From the NCBI GenBank assembly GCA_964655355.1, contig CAZZMD010000052.1, positions 1-33,230 on the forward strand: a stretch of DNA of 33,230 bases, in the 5' to 3' direction. Position 1 is the first letter of the stretch. Each line of letters begins with the position of its first letter. This document shows positions 1 to 6,710 of this stretch, piece by piece. The translations under genes and the position numbers were made by a program. The stretch is from CALGDE01 sp964655355. GTDB lineage: Bacteria > Cyanobacteriota > Cyanobacteriia > CACIAM-69d. The notes below the pieces were generated by a model. The model searched no databases. It was not told where the DNA came from and saw only the letters and a program-made list of their open reading frames with translations.

Positions 1-2
1 CC

Positions 3-158
3 CCCACCCCGACGGCGGCCCCCGATCCCACCGCGGATTTTGCGCCGTTGCCGGACAATGCCAGCAGTGCCCCCCCCGCCGCTGCCCCCCGGACCAGCAC
101 CCCCTCCCCCGCTCCCCTGCCGGACGACGAGCCGGATTTTGACGATATTCCGTTCTAG
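3..158 (+). CDS. ssb: Single-stranded DNA-binding protein, C-terminal tail (partial)
   Basis: Only the last 51 codons are present; the gene enters from the left edge. The frame reads as a proline-, alanine- and threonine-rich disordered linker ending in PDDEPDFDDIPF and a TAG stop at 156-158. The acidic tip with terminal DDIPF is the hallmark SSB tail that docks repair and replication proteins (known for E. coli SSB and conserved across bacteria). The OB fold lies outside the window, so the call rests on the tail alone. The stop is only 12 bp before the next start, so ssb and the DUF3153 gene are probably co-transcribed. Confidence 0.85.
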   Translation, partial: PTPTAAPDPTADFAPLPDNASSAPPAAAPRTSTPSPAPLPDDEPDFDDIPF

Positions 159-170
159 GACAGGGGCGCT

Positions 171-1028
171 ATGAGTTATCGTTCCCGCCCTCGGCGGCGA
201 TCGCCATCCCCCAGTCGCAACGGCAGTCGCAACAATTGGCGACGGCGACGGCGGGGGAAACAATGGCAGCGGGGTCTCTTTTGGGCGATCGCCTGGATTT
301 CCCTGAGTTTGATGCTGGGGGGCTGCGTGGACTTGGAAGCGGGCATCGAATTTTGGGATGCCAACCACGGCGCGATTACGCAAACGATCCGCCTAGATGG
401 ATCCCTCGCTGCCCTAACCGACGCCAGCGAAGAAGGCTGGTTTGACGCCCTCACCGAGCGATCGCAACAGCTGGGCGGCAAAATCACCCAGCGGGAACCG
501 GGCACCCTCACCGTCAAAATCCCCTTCCATAACGGGGCCGACCTGAGCGAAAAATTTACCCAACTCCTCACCGCCTCCACCCGCTATAGCCCCCTCGCCG
601 AGAAAACAGCCCCCCTCGCTGCCCAATTTTCCCTCGAGCAGCAAAATTTTATTGTCGCCGTCAAAAATCATCTGGAATATGACCTGGATTTGCGATCGCT
701 CCAGGGTTGGAATTTAGACACGGCAGACGAGGGGATCCAAATCAGCATCCTGCCCCGCCAGGGATTTAACGCCACCTTCGGGGTCACTGGCCCCAAACAA
801 CTCACCATTCTGTCCGGAGACGGGGGAACCCATCGCGAGGATCAATGGCAGTGGCCGCTACACTCCGGGGAACTGAACCACATTGCCGTCGACTTCTGGG
901 TGCCCAGTTACGTGGGCTGGGGAGCCCTGTGTATTCTGGGGCTGGTTGGGGTGGGGTGGTGGATCCATCCCCAGCGACAAGGGTTCCACGGCGTTTCTGA
1001 TGCTTCCCAGACAACATCCAAGGACTAA
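171..1028 (+). CDS. DUF3153-type membrane-anchored lipoprotein, cyanobacterial
   Basis: A 285-residue protein resembling the cyanobacterial DUF3153 family, whose function is unknown. Residues 1-34 are very arginine-rich, followed by a hydrophobic stretch (about 35-50) ending in a lipobox-like LGGC with Cys52, so export with lipid attachment is plausible. The middle is a soluble domain. A second hydrophobic segment near residues 240-262 (WGALCILGLVGVGWW) would re-anchor the C-terminus, leaving a short polar tail. It begins 12 bp after ssb on the same strand, which suggests an operon without proving a shared role. The long basic N-terminus is unusual for a signal peptide; a later start would shorten it, but no better ribosome-binding site was seen. 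Confidence 0.7.
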   Translation: MSYRSRPRRRSPSPSRNGSRNNWRRRRRGKQWQRGLFWAIAWISLSLMLGGCVDLEAGIEFWDANHGAITQTIRLDGSLAALTDASEEGWFDALTERSQQLGGKITQREPGTLTVKIPFHNGADLSEKFTQLLTASTRYSPLAEKTAPLAAQFSLEQQNFIVAVKNHLEYDLDLRSLQGWNLDTADEGIQISILPRQGFNATFGVTGPKQLTILSGDGGTHREDQWQWPLHSGELNHIAVDFWVPSYVGWGALCILGLVGVGWWIHPQRQGFHGVSDASQTTSKD

Positions 1029-1168
1029 TTTGATACGATTTTCCCAGGGGAATTACCGTCGATTCGCAGGGATGTTGCTCGCACCCGCTGGTTAAACCAC
1101 TGTCGTAATCACTGCGGTCTTGGCTTGGACAGCATCTACCACTGGCCCTTTCACCCCCGCTCCCATCG

Positions 1169-2620
1169 ATGTCTTACCGTCCGTTGTCTCCCATTCTCAA
1201 CGGCACGATCCTGCTCATGGTGCGATCGCCCCATCAGCTGGCCCAATTGGTTGAATGCTTTTCGGCGTGGCACAGTCGGGTTCATGTATGCCCCCCCTGT
1301 GCCTACTCGGAAGTGCTGTCGTTTACCCTGTCTTGCCTGCCGGATCTGGCGATTATCAGTGCCGATTGGTCCCCTCTGGGGATTGCCGATATTAGCGATA
1401 TTGCCGATGGGGATGTGAATGCCCCCGGCTTGGATCCTGGTGACGATTCAGAGTGCGACAGCGGCTATGAGGTTTGCCGCCGTTTCCGCCGGGATCCTCG
1501 CCTTGAGTCCCTGCCGACGGTGATATTGGAAACCCCGGAGATGCCCCTGGAGCGCGATCGCATTTTTGCCAGCGGTGCCTGTGATTACATTGCCCATCCC
1601 CTGGTGCTGGGGGAACTCCAAATCCGCATCCGACACCACCTCAGTCGCCATCGCCTCGAGAAAGACTCCATCCGCCGGGCCGCCCAACTTCGCCTCCCCT
1701 TGCGGACGCCGATCCCCCTCATTGCCGAGGTGCAAAAGCGGTTGCGGAAACAGGCCGCCCTGATCCAGAAACACAATCAAGACCTCGCCCACGAAATTTC
1801 CGAGCGGGAACAGACGGAGCAGGCCCTACGGGAAGAAAAATTTCGCTCCGAAAAATTGTTATTGAGCATCTTCCCCCAGGCGATCGTCCAGCGACTCCAG
1901 GAGGAAAACCGCTCGTCCATCGCCGAACGCTTCGACGAGGCCACGATTCTATTTGCGGACATCGTAGACTTTACCCCCCTCTCCAGTCGCCTGTCTGCCA
2001 TGGAGCTGGTCGGTATATTGAACCGGGTGTTTTCCGCTTTTGATCGCCTGACGGAGCATTACGGCCTAGAAAAAATCAAAACCATCGGCGATGAATATAT
2101 GGTGGTGGGCGGCGTCCCCACCCCCCGAGCCGACCATGCCGAAGCCATCATCGAAATGGCGATCGCCATGCGCAAGGCCGCCAATCGTCTGGGGCGAGAA
2201 ATTGGGCACCGGCTCCAGCTCCGCATCGGCATCAACTCCGGGCCGGTGGTGGCGGGGGTGATTGGCCTGCAGAAATTTAGCTATGACCTCTGGGGAGATA
2301 CGGTCAATGTGGCTAGCCGCATGGAAAGCCATGGTCTGCCCAATCGGATTCAGGTAACAGAAAGTACCTATCACCACCTGAAACACCGCTATGAATTTGA
2401 GAAGTGGAGCAATACCAAAGTGAAGGGCAAAGGACGGATGACCACCTATCTCTATGTGGGTCGCAACCCAGACTATGCCCCGATCAAGGGGCCATCTTCC
2501 TCCTTAAACGGAAATAAGGCGATCGCCCCCTCCGCCGATACGTGCCAACTTCCTATGCCACCGGATGAGCATTACCTAGACGTTCTAGGGATAAACCATA
2601 GCGTTCAAAAAGATCCTTAA
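1169..2620 (+). CDS. Class III adenylate cyclase with degenerate receiver domain
   Basis: Makes cAMP from ATP. The catalytic domain (about residues 255-455) is complete: metal-binding Asp264 (FADIVDF) and Asp308 (KTIGDEY), adenine-selecting Lys304 and Asp373 (SYDLWGD), and transition-state residues Asn380 and Arg384 (VNVASRM). Lys and Asp at the specificity positions indicate adenylate and not guanylate cyclase. Residues 187-230 are a charged coiled coil that should act as linker and dimeriser. Residues 12-155 look like a CheY receiver (YEVCRRFRRDPRLESLP and GACDYI are typical), but the expected phosphoacceptor Asp is Ser64, the conserved Lys before Pro is His, and an acidic insertion of about 30 residues follows strand 3. 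Its 3' end overlaps convergent folK by 68 bp. Confidence 0.88.
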   Translation: MSYRPLSPILNGTILLMVRSPHQLAQLVECFSAWHSRVHVCPPCAYSEVLSFTLSCLPDLAIISADWSPLGIADISDIADGDVNAPGLDPGDDSECDSGYEVCRRFRRDPRLESLPTVILETPEMPLERDRIFASGACDYIAHPLVLGELQIRIRHHLSRHRLEKDSIRRAAQLRLPLRTPIPLIAEVQKRLRKQAALIQKHNQDLAHEISEREQTEQALREEKFRSEKLLLSIFPQAIVQRLQEENRSSIAERFDEATILFADIVDFTPLSSRLSAMELVGILNRVFSAFDRLTEHYGLEKIKTIGDEYMVVGGVPTPRADHAEAIIEMAIAMRKAANRLGREIGHRLQLRIGINSGPVVAGVIGLQKFSYDLWGDTVNVASRMESHGLPNRIQVTESTYHHLKHRYEFEKWSNTKVKGKGRMTTYLYVGRNPDYAPIKGPSSSLNGNKAIAPSADTCQLPMPPDEHYLDVLGINHSVQKDP

Positions 2621-2972
2621 CGGGAATTTTGGTGTAATCCTTCGAATAAAAATCATCATGGACCACCTTGCCATCCCAAATGATGATGTCTAAATCAATC
2701 GTCCGCGGACCGGATTTAATCGCCGTTTTCACCCGATTCAAACGCCGCTCCACCGCTTTCAAATAAACATTAAATTCGTCATATCCTAGCTGGGTATCCA
2801 ACCAATAGGCCCCATTTAAAAAATCATCCTGATCCTGATAGCCAACGGGAGCGGTAACAATGTAATCCGACTTACCCAAAAACTGGTGTTCTGCGCCTAG
2901 GATCTCTTCGGCTTTCTGACAGTTAGTGTGGGGATCAATATTCGAGCCGACGGATAAAATCACTTGGGTCAT
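2553..2972 (-). CDS. folK: 6-hydroxymethyl-7,8-dihydropterin pyrophosphokinase (HPPK)
   Basis: Transfers pyrophosphate from ATP to 6-hydroxymethyl-7,8-dihydropterin, the penultimate step before dihydropteroate synthesis in folate biosynthesis; cytosolic. The family signature GPRTIDLDII lies at residues 88-97 and carries the two magnesium-binding aspartates (93 and 95). The N-terminus VILSVGSNID and the pterin-loop region APVGYQDQDDFLNG also match. At 139 residues it is shorter than E. coli FolK (about 159), mainly at the C-terminus. The last 68 bp overlap the convergent cyclase gene. It lies 157 bp downstream of the pteridine reductase-like gene on the same strand, so the two may form a pterin operon. 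Confidence 0.9.
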   Translation of the reverse strand: MTQVILSVGSNIDPHTNCQKAEEILGAEHQFLGKSDYIVTAPVGYQDQDDFLNGAYWLDTQLGYDEFNVYLKAVERRLNRVKTAIKSGPRTIDLDIIIWDGKVVHDDFYSKDYTKIPVKDLFERYGLSLERLGNAHPVA

Positions 2973-3129
2973 GGGATTGGGGAGGAGGAAACGGCGAAAA
3001 GGGGGATGTAATTAGAACGTCTCGTTCAGGAATCTCATTTATAGTAGCGGTCTTGCCGATGGACTGGGACTCGGGGACAGGGAACCTAACGATCCCGATC
3101 CCCAGCAATGACTTGGCGTCTGGCGATCG

Positions 3130-3897
3130 CTATGATTGCTTGATCTGGGTTTGCTTTTGGTATTCCTCGGCGTTTTGCCCCACATTGGTGAGCCCTTCAC
3201 CGCCGTCTACCATCAAAATCTGACCGTTTACAAACTCGTTCTCCAGGATGTAATGCAGCGCCTGGCAAAGGTTCTCCGGGGTGCCCTGCCGTTTGACCGG
3301 GATACCCTCAATGCGCCACTGGATATAGTCGCTAGTGCGGCTGCCCATCGGCAGGGTAACGCCGGGGGCAATGCCGTTGACCCGAACTTTTGGCGCTAAC
3401 TCCACCGCCGCCAACTTCGTAAACTCCTGGAGGGCTTTTTTAGACAGCAGATAAGCGGCGTATTGATATTGATTAAACGCCACCTTGTTATCGATGATAT
3501 TGATAACGCAGCCGCCATCGGTGAGCTTGGCAAAGGCTTGGGTCAAGAAATAGGGCGCTTCAAAATTAACTTTGAATTGCTTTTGAAATAGGGTCGGGTC
3601 CGTATCCAGGATAGGCGCGGCATCGTACACAGAAGCGCTGTTCACCAATACATTCAAGCCGGGAAAACGCGATCGCACTTTTTCGATTAAGGGCGTCATA
3701 TCCGGCTCCTCCAACAAATTGAAGGGGAACAATTCGCACTCCACCCCCAAGGCTTGGGCCTCCGCTTGGGCACTCCGAGCGGCATCGGCGGAAGAATTAT
3801 AGTGCAGGGCAATGTGATAGCCAGCTTCCGCCAGACTCAACATAAAGGCCTTACCCAGGCGGATGGCACTGCCGGTGACCAAAGCGGCTTTCTGCAT
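3130..3897 (-). CDS. Pteridine reductase / FolM-like SDR oxidoreductase
   Basis: A 255-residue short-chain dehydrogenase. The nucleotide-binding motif is TGSAIRLG (residues 8-15), with the Arg-Leu-Gly ending typical of PTR1 and FolM pterin reductases in place of the usual GxG. The catalytic set is Asp136-Tyr149-Lys153 (INIID, then YLLSK), with the 13-residue Asp-Tyr spacing known for PTR1 (181/194/198), whereas ordinary SDRs use Ser. NSASVYDAAP also resembles PTR1. Likely role: NADPH-dependent reduction of a dihydropterin, consistent with folK downstream. The open frame continues upstream to 4221, but that extension has no SDR character; the ATG at 3897 places the Rossmann strand at the N-terminus as the family expects. 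Confidence 0.85.
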   Translation of the reverse strand: MQKAALVTGSAIRLGKAFMLSLAEAGYHIALHYNSSADAARSAQAEAQALGVECELFPFNLLEEPDMTPLIEKVRSRFPGLNVLVNSASVYDAAPILDTDPTLFQKQFKVNFEAPYFLTQAFAKLTDGGCVINIIDNKVAFNQYQYAAYLLSKKALQEFTKLAAVELAPKVRVNGIAPGVTLPMGSRTSDYIQWRIEGIPVKRQGTPENLCQALHYILENEFVNGQILMVDGGEGLTNVGQNAEEYQKQTQIKQS

Positions 3898-3985
3898 AAT
3901 TTCAGGAAATTTTGTTACTTTTCGTAACTTATCATCGTGCCACCCGCTTTTCCCGACAATTTGGGATCGACGCCCTGGGCCCCTA

Positions 3986-4009
3986 TCAAATTGCGTCTCA
4001 AATTGCGTT
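3986..4009. repeat. 12-bp tandem duplication, two copies
   Basis: Unit TCAAATTGCGTC at 3986-3997 is followed directly by TCAAATTGCGTT; 11 of 12 bases match. Confidence 0.85.
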
Positions 4010-4181
4010 ATTCCGTTGTGATAGACGGGAGCGAATCGATTGATAGAGACGGGGCGGGGGACGTTACGGTATGCCACCCCCTTTCCAGGTTTGTGCCACT
4101 TCCCTAGGAGACCCTGATGGGCCGCGGGATGGACCGGGGTTAGGGATACTAAGGATGTGGGGACGATCGCCCAGGGCATTG

Positions 4182-4226
4182 ACCAACGTAACAGCGACCA
4201 AAGCAACAGCGACCGACACAACAGCC
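4182..4226. repeat. 15-bp imperfect tandem repeat, three copies
   Basis: Units at 4182, 4197 and 4212 share the pattern ACC-n-A-n4-AACAGC. The first two are the closest. The array ends 27 bp before the ATG of the secreted protein. Confidence 0.75.
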
Positions 4227-4253
4227 CCGGTGATATTCCAGGAGATTGGGCTA

Positions 4254-4724
4254 ATGACTTCTCAAATCCAAGATCAAAAAATTACGACCGAAATTACTGA
4301 CACGACCGTGAAAGGACGCCTGACCCAATGGCGGCGAGGATTAGGAGCCGGCATTGCGGCGATCGCCGTCGGGCTATCGGGAACGCCTGCCTTTGCTGGC
4401 GGCTCGATCCAAGTGGGACCGAACTTCTCGGGCAGCACCCACGGCAGTGTGGCCACCGCTGGCGCATCCCATAGCTGTGGTGAACTCTCCCAAACCTTCA
4501 CCCTCAACCTGGCAAACGATAGCGATACCCTACGGGTGCGGGTCGCCAACGGTCCCCTGGTGATGCTGGTCAACGGTCCCGGCGGTGAATATTGCATCAA
4601 ATCCGTCAACGGTGTGGCCGAAATGGAAGGCTATTGGAGCAGCGGCCAGTACCGAATTCAGGTGGGACGCCGGGCAGGCACCGCCCAAGATGTGCCGTTT
4701 AATTTGACCGTTTCCGCCCGCTAA
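4254..4724 (+). CDS. Secreted protein of unknown function, pre-peptidase-domain-like fold possible
   Basis: A 156-residue protein with a polar n-region of about 27 residues, a hydrophobic core (GLGAGIAAIAVGLSG) and a signal-peptidase site after AFA near residue 48, so it should be exported to the periplasm or outside. The mature part is about 108 residues and looks all-beta, with two cysteines (SCGELSQ and EYCIKS) that could form a disulfide. The ending GQYRIQVG...VPFNLTVSA recalls bacterial pre-peptidase C-terminal domains, which is only a resemblance. The start at 4254 has AGGAG about 10 bases upstream and is preferred over the longer in-frame start at 4071. A strong terminator follows 22 bp after the stop, so it is probably the only or last gene of its transcript. 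Confidence 0.7.
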   Translation: MTSQIQDQKITTEITDTTVKGRLTQWRRGLGAGIAAIAVGLSGTPAFAGGSIQVGPNFSGSTHGSVATAGASHSCGELSQTFTLNLANDSDTLRVRVANGPLVMLVNGPGGEYCIKSVNGVAEMEGYWSSGQYRIQVGRRAGTAQDVPFNLTVSAR

Positions 4725-4746
4725 TTGCTCCGGCGACCAGTCTCGA

Positions 4747-4789
4747 AAGCGCCTCTCCCAAGCTTGTCGGGGGAGGCGCTTAGTTTTTT
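4747..4789 (+). terminator. Rho-independent terminator
   Basis: A 13-bp stem (AAGCGCCTCTCCC with its complement, one G-U pair) and a 9-base loop are followed by AG and six T. It lies between convergent genes and is oriented for the secreted-protein gene. Confidence 0.88.
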
Positions 4790-4821
4790 GGAGAGACCTG
4801 TGAAGGGCTCCAATAACGGGC

Positions 4822-6231
4822 TTATTGACGGGCAACTCCCTCTTCTCGGGCGGCCTGCTGAACCGCCGCGGACACCACTTGGGCCACGCGGGAATCAAAC
4901 ACCGACGGAATAATGTTCTGGGCACCGATCTCGTCGGGTGGGATCAAAGAGGCGATCGCCAACGCCGCATTCAGATACATTTTTGTTGTGAACTGGCTGG
5001 CGCGACAGTCCAACGCCCCGCGGAAAATGCCAGGGAAAGCCAGCACATTATTGATTTGGTTGGGATAATCGCTACGCCCCGTGGCCATCACCGCCACCAG
5101 ATCCCGCACCAACTCCGGCTGAATTTCCGGCGTCGGATTAGCCATCGCAAACACGATGGGATTTGGGGCCATCGACGCCACCATCTCCGGAGTCAGCACC
5201 CCCGGCACACTCACCCCGAGGAAAACATCGGCTCCCTTCATGGCGTCCGCCAGGGTCGCATTGCCGGTCACCGTCGGCGGCTTCGGCACCGCAAACGCCT
5301 GTTTGCTGGAGTTCAAATCCGTGCGATCGCTCGTAATCAAGCCCTTAGAATCACACAACCAAAGCTGATTCACCCCCGCCGTTTGCAAAAGCTGAGCGAT
5401 CGCAATCCCCGCCGCCCCCGCCCCATTAATCACAATGCGAATATCCCCCAACCCCTTCTCCACCAACTTCAGGGCATTGGTCAACGCCGCCAGGGACACG
5501 ATCGCCGTCCCATGCTGGTCATCGTGAAAAATGGGAATATCCAACGCCGCCCGCAACTTTTTCTCCACCTCAAAACACCGCGGCGCACTAATATCCTCCA
5601 GGTTGACCCCCCCAAACACCGGCGCAATCCGCTTCACCGTTTCGACGATTTCATCCGTATCCTGGGTATCGACACAAATGGGAAACGCATCGACGCCGCC
5701 AAACTCCTTAAACAGCATTGCCTTGCCTTCCATCACCGGCATTGCCGCCTCCGGACCCAAATTCCCCAGCCCCAAAATGGCACTGCCATCGGTGACGATC
5801 GCCACCATATTTTGCTTGACCGTTAATTTGTAAACCTGATCCGGCTCTTCCGCGATCGCCCGACACACCCGCGCCACCCCCGGAGTATAGGCCATGGCTA
5901 AATCTGATTGGCGATCCAGAGAAATCTTGCTGGTGACGGAAATCTTGCCCCCCTGGTGTAGCTCCAAGGTGCGATCCGAAGTCTCCAGAACGATAATGTC
6001 CTCCAGGGATTTAACCGCTGCCACCACCTCATCGGCGTGATCGCTACTGTAGGCATCCACCGTAATCACCCGCAGCGTATGGTTGCGGGTCTGCTCCAAC
6101 AGCTCAATATTGCCCACATTGCCCCCCGCCCCGGCGATCGCCCGAATGGTTTGGGCCAACATGCCCACCTGATTGGGCATTTGGATCCGCAGGGTGACAC
6201 TGAAACTGGGGTTTGGGGTGAGTTTAGCCAC
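4822..6231 (-). CDS. ACT-domain malic enzyme (malate dehydrogenase, decarboxylating)
   Basis: Oxidatively decarboxylates malate to pyruvate and CO2, linking the C4-acid pool with pyruvate. From the GTG at 6231 it is 469 residues: an N-terminal ACT domain (about 8-85, starting SFSVTLRIQMPNQVGML) and then the malic-enzyme catalytic and nucleotide domains. Seen are AYTPGVA with the catalytic Tyr, EGKAMLFKEFGG with the catalytic Lys, metal-site HDDQHGTA, and the dinucleotide motif NGAGAAGIAIA. NAD versus NADP preference cannot be read safely. The frame stays open to an ATG at 6363, but GTG 6231 has AGGAG 11 bases upstream and gives the usual family N-terminus. The extra 44 residues contain a 15-bp DNA repeat, which argues that they are spacer. 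The ACT domain suggests small-molecule allostery. Confidence 0.88.
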   Translation of the reverse strand: MAKLTPNPSFSVTLRIQMPNQVGMLAQTIRAIAGAGGNVGNIELLEQTRNHTLRVITVDAYSSDHADEVVAAVKSLEDIIVLETSDRTLELHQGGKISVTSKISLDRQSDLAMAYTPGVARVCRAIAEEPDQVYKLTVKQNMVAIVTDGSAILGLGNLGPEAAMPVMEGKAMLFKEFGGVDAFPICVDTQDTDEIVETVKRIAPVFGGVNLEDISAPRCFEVEKKLRAALDIPIFHDDQHGTAIVSLAALTNALKLVEKGLGDIRIVINGAGAAGIAIAQLLQTAGVNQLWLCDSKGLITSDRTDLNSSKQAFAVPKPPTVTGNATLADAMKGADVFLGVSVPGVLTPEMVASMAPNPIVFAMANPTPEIQPELVRDLVAVMATGRSDYPNQINNVLAFPGIFRGALDCRASQFTTKMYLNAALAIASLIPPDEIGAQNIIPSVFDSRVAQVVSAAVQQAAREEGVARQ

Positions 6232-6710
6232 GGGAAATCCAACTCCTAATCCTGGGATAGCAAACAATGGGGATCGCACTTGGTCGCGGTTGTTGATCAA
6301 GGCTGATGCAACAGGTACCGCATCAACGGGTACCGCATCGACGGATCCGGTTTCCAACACCATGCTAAATAAACATGGGTCCCCCTCGGGGACGGATTTG
6401 AGCTTAGCCCGAACTGCCCCCCGAAAAAAGCGGCACTTGGTGACATAGTCCCCTCTGGCCGTCTCCTCCGGGAGTAAAGATCTGGATGGGATTTATCGAA
6501 AACTTGTAAAAATCTATGTCCCTAAAGCGATCGCCTAGAACGGCAATGAAACCATAGGAAACGATACGATTATGGAAGCACACCCCCTCCCTAGACGCAG
6601 GGGTGAGACCCCCGCTTCTGTAAAATAGTTTGTTCCCACGCTGATCCCCGCGCCTGCCCGTTTGGCGCGATCGCGATCATCAATTCCGCCACAGTGATGG
6701 TTAACCGCAT
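6232..6710. promoter_or_regulatory. Divergent intergenic region between malic enzyme and dxs
   Basis: 479 bp with no gene if the malic enzyme starts at 6231. It carries a 15-bp tandem duplication (6310-6339) and two small hairpins: a 6-bp perfect stem at 6379-6393, and a GC-rich stem at 6597-6615 about 95 bp before the dxs ATG. The second could be part of the dxs leader. No clear promoter consensus or known riboswitch was recognised. Confidence 0.5.
6310..6339. repeat. 15-bp tandem duplication, two copies
   Basis: Unit AACAGGTACCGCATC at 6310-6324 is followed by AACGGGTACCGCATC at 6325-6339; 14 of 15 bases match. A degraded third copy may follow. Confidence 0.85.

Larger units (their letters stand above)
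3898..4253. promoter_or_regulatory. Divergent intergenic region between the pteridine reductase and secreted protein
   Basis: 356 bp without a convincing gene. It should hold both divergent promoters, though none could be assigned confidently. It contains two short tandem duplications (3986-4009 and 4182-4226). An open frame in-frame with the rightward gene extends back to 4071, but its translation is compositionally odd and includes the 15-bp repeats, so it is probably untranslated leader. Confidence 0.5.

Noticed and set aside
3130..4221. 363-residue version of the pteridine reductase-like protein
   Set aside because: The extra 108 N-terminal residues lack SDR features and cover an intergenic region with a tandem duplication; the ATG at 3897 starts the Rossmann fold directly.
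4825..5826. Long plus-strand open frame (333 codons) opposite the malic enzyme
   Set aside because: It is an antisense shadow in GC-rich DNA: Arg/His-rich translation, no family pattern, and fully inside a well-supported gene.
6597..6615. GC-rich hairpin in the dxs leader as a riboswitch
   Set aside because: No recognisable riboswitch core (a thiamine pyrophosphate element would be the natural candidate) surrounds it; a simple short stem is not enough.
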